DNA of 64,000 bases from Alisma plantago-aquatica (Eukaryota > Streptophyta > Magnoliopsida > Alismatales > Alismataceae): the NCBI GenBank assembly GCA_963693085.1, contig OY856410.1, positions 889,899,835 through 889,963,834 of the forward strand, read 5' to 3'. The stretch's first letter is position 1. The number at the start of each line of letters is the position of its first letter. The translations under genes and the position numbers were made by a program. Below, in pieces: positions 45,823 through 56,744 of the stretch. The notes under the pieces are model-generated. The model worked only from the letters and a program-made list of their open reading frames with translations. It made no database searches and was not told the origin of the DNA.

Positions 45823-48183
45823 AGCTATTTCTATTCTTTTGATAGCTCGTATTTTAGGTGAATCCAGAGGGTCCACCTCCTCTACCAAACCTAGGTGGTG
45901 TAACGGCCCAGCCTCCCGGTAACCCGCAATTAAGGGAGACCCGAAGATCAAGGCCGTTATTCAATTAACATGATCAAAGGTTCAACAAATAATCAATAAT
46001 AATTATGAAATTCTACTAACTAACTGGAATTTAGTACAAAATTAAAACTTTACTTACCTTTGAAAACTTTGGAAATCTATCTATCCAGAGCTTGAATCAT
46101 TCTATCTAATCCTCCTTGCAATTTATTTCTTATTTCCACAATGTGTCACTTTACTATTTGTTCATTCAATTGTTGTTCCTAAAACACCGAAAAACAAAAC
46201 GTCGGTTAGTATATCGAAATATACTGGTATGTGGGGACAACCAAAATCTTGCAAATATGGCTAACAATTTAGTAATCACAATCAAATTATTTAACAGGCC
46301 ACTTTACATTTTCAATGTGTCATTCTCCACCGCTTTTGCCCTAACCCTGGCATACCCCTCTAGGGTTTTTCTCTTGCCATTGACTTAAGGCCACCTTCTC
46401 AATCTCGAGCTTGGTGCCTGGGAGTCACCTCTCTTGGTGCTCCATAGTCATGCATCATAGACCACCTTCTCATTCCCGAGCTTGGTGTCTGGGGTCACCT
46501 CTCATGGTGCCCATTGGTCTACCCTCCTGGCCCTGACCTTTATGGCATCTTCCATCAGGGTGGCATGTAGGTGTGAGAATTCACATATATATATAACTGT
46601 GATAGCCATAGTGACTTTATAGTTGCAGTATGAACATCCAAACTGTTTAGATTGCATTCAATGCGAGGAAACATTCGGAAAACCCTCAGGAAACTAGTGC
46701 GATTAATCATAATTAACCACATACCTGATCCAGAGCAACTTGATTGTCCAAGCAATAAGGATAAAGAACAAGAAACAAGCAATCAACAATATCCTAAAAT
46801 TAATGCATGGGATCCAAGTGTTATAGTTTATCCAGAACATTCTAAAGCTAGACTTGGATTCCACCTTAGGCTTTCTAGACCACATTAGGGTTTTATTAGG
46901 GTTTTTGCCTCCATAATGCTTTTATCATATTAAATGTTGTCTTAGTTCATAAACCCTAATTTCAACATCATAAGCCCAATTAAAGTTGATTATTTCTCTT
47001 TTATACCAAAACTACCATCTTTATCCTTTTAAGTTATTTCAAGGTCATTAGACTCAATTATCACCTTTAGTTTCTTTCAGATTAACAACTCATAATTCAT
47101 TATGGTCAAATTCACATATGAACGTTATTTATCATTAATTCTACCTTTCATCCACTAGGAAACCCTAATTTCCACATTAAGGGTATTTATCCACAAATTA
47201 GGAACTTTAATGCTCGAAATAGCTTATACTCATGAAAACTCAGCTCTATACATGAAATTGAATAATTAAAGCCTTTAATAGTCCTAATGACCAACATTAG
47301 GGTTTCAAGGCCCATTAGGCATATTTATGCACATGAACTCTCAATTAAACTAATTATGTACAAAGTTCATCATTAACGTTGCAACAGTTTCTATTACTTA
47401 ATTTCGTCATGAATTTAACCACTGACTTCAATTAGAGTTCCTAACATGATTTCAAAGAACTTTTCCTTACTTTAGCATATTTTTGTATATATGAACAAAA
47501 TTAGATTCTAAAAGTATTTTTATTGTATTCTACGTGTTCTCCTGATCAATTTTCATATTTTGTACATTTCCATCGGAGCAACCAATCTTTAGATATGAAT
47601 TTAGCAAAGATTTACCTTTTTGGACCAATCAGAGCACGCCACGTCGCTCGACTCCATGCAACACGCTCAAAGAGATTATAATCAAATTATTGTTTTTCCC
47701 TTGGTAAGTTAAGTGCTCCTTCAGCCCGCAGAGGGGAAAAATAGTCCAGCACCTCCCTTCCTTCTTGAACCTCACGACAGTCTGTTGTTATCACCCTAGC
47801 AAAAAATTGTGCCGCCTCTCCTTCCTTCTCTGCACCCCGCTGGCCTCCGGCGATGCCTCCCTCACCTCCGGTGCCCTTCCCCGCACCCGACCATGCTCTG
47901 GTTGATGATCTAGATGGTCGGGTGCAGGAGCACTGGCCTGCGACCCACGGCCACACTGCAGATCTACTGCAGACACGGCGTGAGATCGTGTGCCTGGGGA
48001 CAATAGCTTAATCATCCAAGGTTGTCGTGGAAGTATTGGGCTTCTGTTGCGCCTCCTTCTCGACCTCTTTTTGCTCCCGGATAGAGTCACATTCAAGGGT
48101 TAGGGTTTGTACGAAGAAGAAGAAGAAGAATAGGAGAGAGGGGTGCATGGGGTCCTTCTTGAACTCGACCCTGGCTCTACCCC

Positions 48184-48192
48184 TTTATATAG
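48184..48192 (-). promoter_or_regulatory. Probable TATA box of element B left LTR
   Basis: The - strand reads CCCTATATAAAGGGG, at the same place as in the other three LTRs of this group. Confidence 0.5.
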
Positions 48193-48921
48193 GGGTGGGA
48201 AAATGGAGCCTTATGTTGTCCTATTCATGACTCAAAGAGTCCTTTTCCAAGTAGGAAATTAATTCCTTCAATGAGAAGTAATCCTTCTCTCTCTTCTTAA
48301 TCCTTTTGATATTCTCTATTATCTGTATAAATTCAAAAATCCTTGCCATTAATCTCTTTATTCTTGCTTTTTAAACCATTGGCACACATTTCTATTTTCC
48401 TTTAGTAGAAACTATTTCCTTTTTTAGCAATACACATAATCCATTAATAATATATTCACATTATATTCTTATTTTCTTTTATAGGCATTTTCTCTTTCCT
48501 ATTTCTTCATTGGGACTCATTGGATCCCAAGAAACTCTATTATTTCGAAATCTTTTTATTGGATGCTCATTATCCTTCTAGATGCATCTAAATGCATTAT
48601 TTCACATTATCTTGTTTATTTCTCATTAAAATATCTCTTTTTGAGGATTTCTCTTAATTTCTCTTTTATTTTCCTCATGGGAGTTCCTCTTAACATTAGG
48701 AATCCTTGGGATATGAAATCCTGCTAAGGATAACTTAATTATACCTCTTTTCACTTATTTTCCACATTTTACCATTGTTTTCAATTTCTTTCTTAATAAA
48801 GAAATAATTAAATGATATTTTCTTTTCTTATTGCTTTATCTTTGTAACTTTGGACTCCTTGGAACCCAAGGAACCCATGTGGCATGAAATCCACCTTTTA
48901 GATTAAGTTCTTTTTCCTTCT

Positions 48922-48924
48922 AGA
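48922..48924. repeat. Target-site duplication AGA of the CACTA element
   Basis: AGA before the left end is repeated at 56520-56522. The homologous LTRs of element A read CCTTCTAGAGGTTT without interruption (about 15167 and 22922), the expected empty site. Confidence 0.93.
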
Positions 48925-48937
48925 CACTACTACAGAA
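48925..48937 (+). repeat. CACTA left terminal inverted repeat
   Basis: CACTACTACAGAA, perfect inverse of 56507-56519; the core CACTA is diagnostic. Confidence 0.97.
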
Positions 48938-48944
48938 GTGGCCT

Positions 48945-49440
48945 TTGGCGTCGGTCGTTTAACCCCATTTGGCGTCGGTTTTAGACCGACGCCTATGTGG
49001 GCGCCGCTAAAGGTCGAACACTTCGGCGTCGGTTGTTTAACCGACGCCTATTTAACCTATCATCGTCGGTCGTTTAGTAGATAACCGACGCCAAAAGGGT
49101 TCGCGCCACATAAAACGGCGTCAGCTAGGGCACTTTCTGCGTCGGTTATTTACTAACGGACCGACGCCTATATTCCTTATAGCGTCGGTCTTTTAGTAGA
49201 TAACTGACGCATAAAGTGTCCTAAATGACGCCATTTTTTGTGGCGTGAACACTTTTGGCGTCGGTTATATACCAAAAGACCGACGCCTCTAATTTAAATA
49301 GGCGTCGGTTCTATACGAATATCCGACGCCATTTCTAGGACTGCTTTGGCCAGATAAGGCGTCGGTTATCTATAAATAACCGACGCTGTAGGTCTTTGCT
49401 GACGGTTTGTTATAAATAATCGACGCCTATTTATATTTTT
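48945..49440. repeat. CACTA left subterminal repeats (GGCGTCGGTT hairpins)
   Basis: About nine inverted pairs of GGCGTCGGTT-like and AACCGACGCC-like motifs lie head to head with 4-20 base spacers. In CACTA transposons such subterminal motifs bind the TNPA-type protein, and by analogy these are candidate binding sites. Confidence 0.9.
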
Positions 49441-49688
49441 TTTTCATATCAGTTTGCAGGCCTGTTGTGGCTGGTCAGCAGGATGAGAACCTGCAGTTCA
49501 GTTTTCTGAACTGTAGGTTTACGACATCCATTGATATCAGCCTACAAACAGGCCGCAAACCTGCAAAAGTCATAAGCAAAATTTCACACAAGTACATACA
49601 TTCAGACATCAATTCAATTCTCACATTCACACATATAGAAACATTCAAATACATGTATTAACATTCAGAAATATTCATTTACAAAGTA
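49441..49688 (-). other. CACTA 3' end between subterminal repeats and the accessory gene
   Basis: No frame on the coding strand. A CAGGCC/CTGCAGTT-type inverted repeat is seen around 49455-49565. It probably holds the transcript 3' end. Confidence 0.5.
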
Positions 49689-52600
49689 TCATTCATTATC
49701 GCTATCAACATCCCAATTATATCTTACAGTTGCCACTGCTTGTATGGCTTTTGCCCATTCTTCTCTTACTTCATTTAATGATTCCCTCGTATATGGAGCA
49801 TGTACATTTTTTAAGCGTTTGCCTATAGTGTGGTCAGTTTTAAACACCTGCAAAGAGAATGATGTATATATATAAGTAATAATATAAAAATAAGATTGAT
49901 ATATTTCATACTAACTAATGAGACTATATATAATACCTCATGTATGCAATCGATTTCCAATGCGGCATGTTTGATAATCATCTGCATAAATCGCATCACA
50001 TAGTATGTGCATGCCCAGACATTGTCTTGTGTAGCACACTATAAATTGAAACATACAAAATAATACAACTAAGCACAATTCACATCAATAATATATACAT
50101 TGGAGTCGGGAACTTACTTGTACGTTCTCCCAATTTATTGGCTGGTTCTTTTTCCTTGGGACCGTTCCTCCAGCCTTTTTGAATGCATCTAAACCCCTAC
50201 ATGTTAATATAACACAGTAAATTACATAAGTAAATAGTAATGTAATAACAGATGTTAACAGATACAAAAATGAAATATTTCTCACCAGAATAATGGCATT
50301 CTCATTACGTGTCCAATTTTAGTGTTTAATGTACTTCCCGCGGGATCTAGATAATAAACAGTGAACGTCCCGGGGACAATAACTAGTAACTCCCAATGTT
50401 TACCGCTAGAGGTAAAAAGTTAACAATTAATAACTCAAAATGCACAATAAAAATGGAATTTTCTTAAGTCCAAATTATAAATAAAGTAAACTTACTTGAC
50501 ATTGAATGGAGCTATTATTATCGTCTTCTTTTGCTGACCAAAAATTGTAAAAGCATCTATACAGTATTGTTGAACATTATCAGGGTCTTTAGCTACCATA
50601 CTAATCAATGATGGAATCAAAAATCCCACATGATCAAATGCAAATTGTTTGCAATGATCTTCGACTAAGTAGCTGCAAAACATGTATTACGTATGCATTA
50701 ATATATAAGAAACCAGATCACCGGATCTTACACAAGGTATATGGATGTATAAACAAGATCTCACCTTATCCATGTCTCTATCATTGATGTATTCAGCCAA
50801 TCATACATAAACAACTCAATAATATCTTGTATAAATAAAGAGCTATCGTATGATCGACCTGCATAATCTGCATCTAAAGAAACTATTATAGGGCAATTTA
50901 TATTATGTGCACGTAGCCAACATGCCATTCCCCTACAAGCAGGACCTAACAGGTATGTTAGGTCAGTTGGAACCCAATCGGGTAATGCGGGAAGTGGAGG
51001 TGGAGGCCTAGGTGCTCCTGGTGTCTTCTTTTTAACCTGTATATATAATTTCAGATCAGTTGACATAATATATACACATTAACAGTCTAAATCAATGTAA
51101 ATTTATCTTACAATTTCAGTCGTGTAGACGACATCTGCTTTGGGCCACAATATGACCCCGCCTTCTGCCTCACCAAGTGTATCAATATCTGGGTGGGCAT
51201 ATGGCAACGCAACTTCCCTCCAATCGGGTAACACACGTAATGGGCCCACACGAACGTAGCCCTGTGGCATTGGAGTCCCGTGAAATCTTTCCCCAGGAAG
51301 GGACAGGTAAGCTTGCGCCTCTGCAACAACATAGTCTTCTATTCTTAAGCGGCATGGCTTCAATGCCTACAAATTTACGTAAAGAATGTTATACATATAT
51401 ACATATAATCTTGAAAACATATCATCTTGAAAAGACTAGCTACAATGTCATAAACAATACTTATAGCAGACGTGCTAGGCGATGGGTCTCCAGGATTACT
51501 CGCAGTCTGTGCATCAGGAGAAGAGTGGGTCGCCATAGGCGTATTGGAAGCCTGAGATGCCTGCCACCGCAGCAATTCTTCCTTGACCTTCTCAGCAACT
51601 ACATCGTTGACCTTCTTAGCTACTAAATCCTCAACTCTCTTATTCTCCTATACATGGATAAAAGAAACATTAGCTTCTTATTAATGAATTTCCTTTTGCA
51701 GTAACATTCTAAAAAAAGAATAGGTTACCTCTTCTTGAGAAAGTCCCGCTCTGGGTTTGCGCTGGGATGGCCCAAAGAATGCTTTGATGCCAACACCAGC
51801 GCTGGCACCTCTAACACGTCCAGGATGCTCTGGGTTACCCAAAGCAACTGTCAATTCATCCCTTGTGCCCTGAGGGATGAACGTGCCTTGTTTCCTCTAC
51901 TCGTGCAGCTCCCTCTAATCACCATAAACAGAAATTGGTAAGTTAACACCACAAATAATCAATATTCAAACGATTTCTCTAAGAGTTGTATTTTACCATT
52001 TTTGCAGCCGCCTCAGTAGTTACAGGCTTCTTTATTTCACCCTTCTTATTTTGCCTGCCAGCTATCCAGATATCATGGCGAGGCATGGGTGTGGCAGACT
52101 CCTGAGTAGGAGCAGACTCTTGAGTAGCCGCAGACTCCGCCTGTAGTCTTTGGCGAACGCTTGCATAGCCTTTTGGACCCATAGTGTGGTCATGCACATT
52201 CAGTGCACGCCTTGCTTTTTGTGCGTCACTGAGGGCCTAGTTAGTATGCACATTAAATATTTGGTTAGTAGCACTAAATGTTAATCTTGAATAGGTGAAT
52301 ACAATGTATATTAATTAAATTGGGAGTGACGCCTAATACCTTGAATTCTTCATATTTTCTTGAAGCAACAAAATTGTCCCAATCTTCTTTGTCCAAGAAG
52401 TTCCATTGTTCAAGGGATGACTTCTTCTTCTTATCACCCTCTTTTATGTATTCTCTGTTCAGATTTGTCCTATAATTCCTAAGCATCTTTCCAGTGCGTT
52501 GCATCACATTTTTACGATGCAACTTCTCATCCAATGCAAACAGATTCTGTAAAATAGAAATGTTATTAACTAGTATCCAAAATAGAATTGCAAATAATAG

Positions 52601-52929
52601 AATTTGTAATCTACAAAATAGAATTGCAAATAATAATAACTCACGCATAAATCCTTCCATATCAAGTCTTTTTTCCCTTGAGGAACTTTATGCCAATTGT
52701 CATACTTAACACCACAATGGCTCCGAGTGGTACACCCAAGATAGTTTACAAAATTATTGCGGTTCACTCCAATTGGATTTCCTCCATTATCAAACTCCAC
52801 CACCAATTTGGATCCACTACCACTTAGCGCTAATAACTTCTTCAACAGAGTGATGCCCCTTTTCTTGTTAAGTGTTTGGTGCTGCGCATCAAGTTGCTCC
52901 ATTGCTTCAGTGGGTACAGGTGCATCAAC
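49689..52929 (-). pseudogene. CACTA transposase-accessory gene with C-terminal Ulp1-like protease, one internal stop
   Basis: Twelve exons can be placed with GT-AG introns: 52929-52645, 52546-52340, 52236-51997, 51914-51729, 51647-51456, 51366-51112, 51036-50765, 50672-50496, 50405-50286, 50196-50118, 50038-49937 and 49847-49689. Spliced, they give 758 codons in one frame ending at a TGA. Exons 1-4 look like the plant transposase family seen beside TNP2 (GCKY/GVKYDNWHKV-type and DHTMGPKGYASV blocks). Exons 8-12 are a C48/Ulp1-type SUMO-protease-like module with a candidate catalytic His (GKHWELLVI), Asp (YYLD), Gln (CATQDN) and Cys (WACTYYV). The single defect is an in-frame TAG in exon 4 near 51899. 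The first exon may lack the natural start because a deletion precedes it; a Met at 52902 could serve. Exon limits are my reading. Confidence 0.75.
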
Positions 52930-54179
52930 CTAAAATTTGACAAAAACAACATAGCGTGCAAACGAAATGTCTCTCTTGCTGAAGCATCATAGGTCATCAC
53001 ACCTTCAGCCCAAAGTTTCTTTAAGTCATCAATCAAAGGTTCAAGATAAACATCGATATCATTTCCGGGTTGTTTAGGGCCCGATATCAACAATGACAAC
53101 ATAACGTACTTATTTTTCATACACATCCAGGGAGGAAGATTGTATATAACAAGCATGACTGGCCAAGTGCTATGTTGGCTGTTCAATGTCCCGTACGGAT
53201 TCATCCCATCTGTACAAAGCCCAAGTCTTAGATTCCTATCTTCTTCACCAAATTTAGGGTACAATAGATCAATCTTCTTCCACTGTGGGGAATCAGACGC
53301 ATGTCGTAGGATCCCATCATTATTTTTCTTAACATCTGCATGCCACCTCAAATTCTTCGCATATTTCGGATTTGCAAACAAGCGTTGAAACTGTGATATT
53401 ATAGGTAGATACCACAACACCTTGGCAGGAGAACCAGTTTTGGACTCCCCCGAAGTCGTCAATTTATACCGTAACGCACCACATTTTGGACAATCTTTCA
53501 AATCTACAAAGTCCTTTTGAAATAATACACAATCATTCGGGCATGCGTGTATCTTCTTGGCCTCCATTCCCATTGGGCACAACATTTTCTTTACCTGGTA
53601 TGTTGAGATTGGAAGCTCGTTTCCTTCAGGAAGCATTTCTTTCAACAAAGTCAACAATGAAGTGAAGCTTTTGTCGCTCCATCTATTGTTAGCTTTCAAC
53701 TTATACAATCTCAACACAGCGCTAAGCTTCATAAACTTAGCAGAGCCTGTGTATAACGGTATCTCAGCATCATGCACAATGTTTGTAAAGATAGGAGGTG
53801 GATCGGTGTGCTCTACCCTACAACTATCCAGCATCGCATCAACGATGTCTGCTGGAACTGGTTCGTTCACATTTACGTCATCGGAGGCAATTTCTTCTTC
53901 CACCCAAGCACTGCTATCGACATCTACTGGTTTCGATTTTGAAATCTCTCCATGCCAGTGCCATTCTGTATAGCCTTGTACAATCCCGTTGCACATGACA
54001 TGACTTTTGATTTCCTCACCAGTGTTGACTTTCAAGTTGTTACCGCAATGCCTACATGGACAGTAGAACCTATCTGCAGGTTTTTTCCTATGTTCTTCGG
54101 CAAATCTAATAAACTGATCAAGACCAGATATAAACTCTGGGGTGCAACGATTACGAATGGACATCCATGATCTATCCAT
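52842..54179 (-). pseudogene. TNP2-like (TNPD) transposase, C-terminally truncated
   Basis: The open frame has 445 residues, but only about 410 are transposase. The N-terminus carries a transposase-associated domain: Cys-Pro-Cys near residues 40-42, Cys near 45, His near 60, Cys near 63 and an EWHWHGE end near 78. From about residue 150 the Transposase_21 region follows (GLCTDGMNPYG, SQHSTWPVMLVIYNLPPWMC, GPKQPGNDIDVYL). The similarity ends at RETFRLHAML; the rest reads into intron-like sequence (TTTTTGTCAAATTTTAG) ending at the first accessory-gene exon. The usual protein is roughly twice this length, so the C-terminal part is deleted. It would bind and cut transposon ends; alone it is unlikely to work. 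Confidence 0.88.
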
Positions 54180-54242
54180 TCTATGATCAGAGAAAACAAG
54201 TATGTATTAGGAAACAAGTATATATTAGGAAAAGATTAGGCA

Positions 54243-54299
54243 GCATTTCCCCGCTGTTCTCTAAGTACATATGTACTTAGAGAACAAACGGGGAAATGC
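54243..54299. repeat. Core palindrome, copy 1 (57 bp)
   Basis: GCATTTCCCC at one end and GGGGAAATGC at the other, with an almost perfect palindrome around a CATATG centre. Further copies lie at 54422-54478 and 54871-54927. Confidence 0.93.
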
Positions 54300-54357
54300 C
54301 AACAAACACATGTGATGTAATTCTTATATATAATAAATGTGTACCACCTATCTCATC

Positions 54358-54546
54358 CTTGAACACCTAATCTCACTAGTAAGTGTATAATGTGTATTGG
54401 GTTTTCAAGAAAATTTCGGCAGCATTTCCCCGATGTTCTCTAAGTACATATGTACTTAGAGAACAAACAGGGAAATGCTACCAAAATTTTCTCGAAAACT
54501 CAATACACATTATACACTTACATCCTAAGTGAGATTAGGTGTTCAA
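54358..54546. repeat. Large imperfect palindrome, copy 1
   Basis: About 189 bases, with arms running outward from the core palindrome at 54422-54478 (GAACACCTAATCTCAC on one side, its inverse GTGAGATTAGGTGTTC on the other). The pair of mismatched bases near the core differs from copy 2. Confidence 0.9.
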
Positions 54547-54806
54547 GAACAGTCCCAAACCGGGGACTATCCAAGATTTACTCCTAATGAGTAAATCTTA
54601 GACGGGTTTCTAGGCCAACAAACACAATAATAGATATCTACAATGAAGCCGGACTCCATACAAACAGTATATAATTTAGTGATTGTTCATTCTAATTTAT
54701 ATCAATGTACAAGAAATATAAAAAACAATGATTGTTAACATTCTAGGCCAACAAACACATGTGATGTCATTCTTATATATAATAAATGTGTACCACCTAT
54801 CCCATC

Positions 54807-54996
54807 CTTGAACACCTAATCTCACTAGTAAGTGTATAATGTGTATTGGGTTTTCAAGAAAATTTCGGCAGCATTTCCCCGCTGTTCTCTAAGTACATAT
54901 GTACTTAGAGAACAAACGGGGAAATGCTACCAAAATTTTCTCGAAAACTCAATACACATTATACACTTACATCCTAAGTGAGATTAGGTGTTCAAG
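54807..54996. repeat. Large imperfect palindrome, copy 2
   Basis: A second copy of the 54358-54546 structure, part of a direct duplication of about 325 bases (54299-54625 and 54748-55074). A smaller hairpin around AGATTTACTC/GAGTAAATCT follows each copy. Confidence 0.9.
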
Positions 54997-55540
54997 AACA
55001 GTCCCAAACCGGGGACTATCCAAGATTTACTCCTAATGAGTAAATCTTGGACGGGTTTCTAGGCCAACAAATAATGTGTTGTCATTCTTATACCTAAAAT
55101 CCTAGTTCTTCAAATTAGGGTGATTATTGATGTCTTTAAAAGCATGATTGGCAATTTAGGGAAAAGTTCATCATTTAAATTCCAAGCATTCACATGTGTG
55201 CATTACAGTTCATCATTAAGCAAGAAGGGTGATTAGGATTCTCAATATACTCAACAATAAAATAAGTTAAACATGTGTGCATTACAGTTCATCATTTACA
55301 TTCCAAACATGTCACATGTGTGCATTACAGTTCATCATCAAGATATCTATAACTTACTTAAACATTCAATTATGAAGTAAATATACACTTAATTAAGAAT
55401 AGCATGACACACAAAGTTGCAGTCCACATCATTATGTTTTGTTCTATCATGGACTATCAGATTGGTATATCACATATGTATCAATACGTTATTAAATAAA
55501 CACAATCAGTAAATAACTTTTAAAAAAAATCCACTAGACG

Positions 55541-56060
55541 TGCAGCCTAGACGTGCCCTGGCACCGCCCAAGCATCCGCCCAGAGGCCTATCTAGGCAGG
55601 GCACCTGGGCTTGGGACCCTAGGCGTGCCCTGGCACCTACTTAGGCGCTGCCTGGGTGAGTTCTAGGTCGGCGGCGGCAGAGAAAAGCAAGGCAGAGGAC
55701 AAAAAAGGTGGTGAAGGTTTGTGGGTTACCTTGCACGAGGACAGCACGAGTAAAGCTACTTCTACCGGCGGGGGCGGAGGTGACGACGACAGCACCGTAG
55801 CTGCTTCTACTGGCGGCGACGACTAGAGGAGAGCAGGGGTAGTGGGCAACGACCGGCGGCGACGAGCGGACAGCAGCAGCAGCAGGGGCGGCGGAGAAGA
55901 AGGGCGCCGGAGAAGAAGGACGCCGGAGATGGGGCGCCGGAGAGAAGCGCCAGAGAGCAGCAGCAGCAGAGAAGCGCTGGAAAGTCGCCGCAACAGGGAA
56001 AATTGCCGCAATAGGGTAGCAATGAAACAGAAGAAAGGGGAAGAGTCGGGCGATCGCGGG
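55541..56060 (-). other. GC-rich region near the CACTA transcription start side
   Basis: The composition shifts sharply to GC-rich with CGGCGG and CAGCAG simple runs. Open frames exist on both strands but are low complexity (Ser/Leu/Pro or Arg/Glu) and unconvincing. In this position it may be a leader exon or a promoter-proximal CpG-rich stretch. Confidence 0.5.
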
Positions 56061-56074
56061 TTATAAGTTCCCAA

Positions 56075-56500
56075 ATAGCGTCGGTTGTTTACAACAACCG
56101 ACGCCTAAACATCTTTAGCGTCGGTTGATTGAAACAACCGACGTCCAATTGGACGATATTTTCATGGAAATTTTTGGCAGGAACCACCTTCAGCGTCGGT
56201 TAGACAAGGATAACCGACGCTGAAAGTGACATTGTCCGCACAAATTTTCATCGCAAATAGGCGTCGGTTTTCTAGGTATATAACCGACGCTGAAAATGAC
56301 ACTATTTTTTTTATCGAAAAATGGATTTCGCGAGCGACTTTAAGCGTCGGTTTTTTATAAACAACTGACGCTTAATACAAAGCGGTACCCGTGTCTGGCT
56401 GGTCTTCGAATATAGACGTCGGTTTTCTTAAACAACTGACGCCTTATATGTTAGGCGTCGGTTTTCCTTAATAACCGACGCCCATAAAAGTGACACTGAA
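56075..56500. repeat. CACTA right subterminal repeats (GCGTCGGTT hairpins)
   Basis: About seven inverted pairs of the same motif as the left end, such as GCGTCGGTTGTTT with AACAACCGACGC. Confidence 0.9.
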
Positions 56501-56506
56501 TGCTAT

Positions 56507-56519
56507 TTCTGTAGTAGTG
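56507..56519 (-). repeat. CACTA right terminal inverted repeat
   Basis: TTCTGTAGTAGTG, the inverse of the left end, followed by the AGA duplication. Confidence 0.97.
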
Positions 56520-56744
56520 AGAGGTTTCCACACCTTTCTTTTTTCAAAAACTCAATTATTCATTTACTAATTGAATTTCCTTGTTATTGGGCCCAATAGC
56601 CAATAAAGCTCACAACACAATCATCAAGGCTATTGTAAACGAAATCCATTTATTCAAAACAAATTATATCATTATTCATTCCAATATCTTTAATATGAGA
56701 AATTACATTTCTCACCAAAGAACCCAAAAATTGGGGTTGTAACA
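56520..56744 (-). repeat. Element B left (3') LTR, second part
   Basis: Continues the LTR after the transposon and ends TTGTAACA at 56744. Its first three bases are the AGA duplication. The polypurine tract of the element follows on the - strand (56745-56760). Confidence 0.9.

Larger units (their letters stand above)
45899..48924 (-). repeat. Element B left (3') LTR, first part
   Basis: This part aligns with 61123-64000 at high identity by eye. It contains a GC-rich part near 47690-48110 and a TATA-like site near 48184-48192 on the - strand. It stops at AGA, where the CACTA transposon begins. Confidence 0.92.
54180..55540. other. CACTA internal noncoding region with duplicated palindromes
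   Basis: Upstream (on the - strand) of the transposase. It contains three copies of a short palindrome and two copies of a larger one, described separately. No coding frame is supported. Confidence 0.7.
48925..56519 (-). mobile_element. CACTA (En/Spm) DNA transposon, deletion derivative
   Basis: 7595 bases with 13-bp terminal inverted repeats CACTACTACAGAA (48925-48937) and its inverse (56507-56519), plus a 3-bp AGA duplication. Hairpin-rich subterminal repeats occupy both ends (48945-49440 and 56075-56500). Genes are on the - strand: a truncated TNP2-like transposase, then a multi-exon transposase-accessory gene with a Ulp1-type protease. Because the transposase lacks its C-terminal half, the copy probably depends on a full-length relative. 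It inserted into an LTR of element B. Confidence 0.97.

Noticed and set aside
51177..51626. 149-residue + strand frame
   Set aside because: It is antisense to exons 5 and 6 of the CACTA accessory gene, whose frame and splice sites are better supported.
55823..56074. Overlapping frames in the GC-rich CACTA region
   Set aside because: Low-complexity composition on both strands; no motif supports either frame as a protein.
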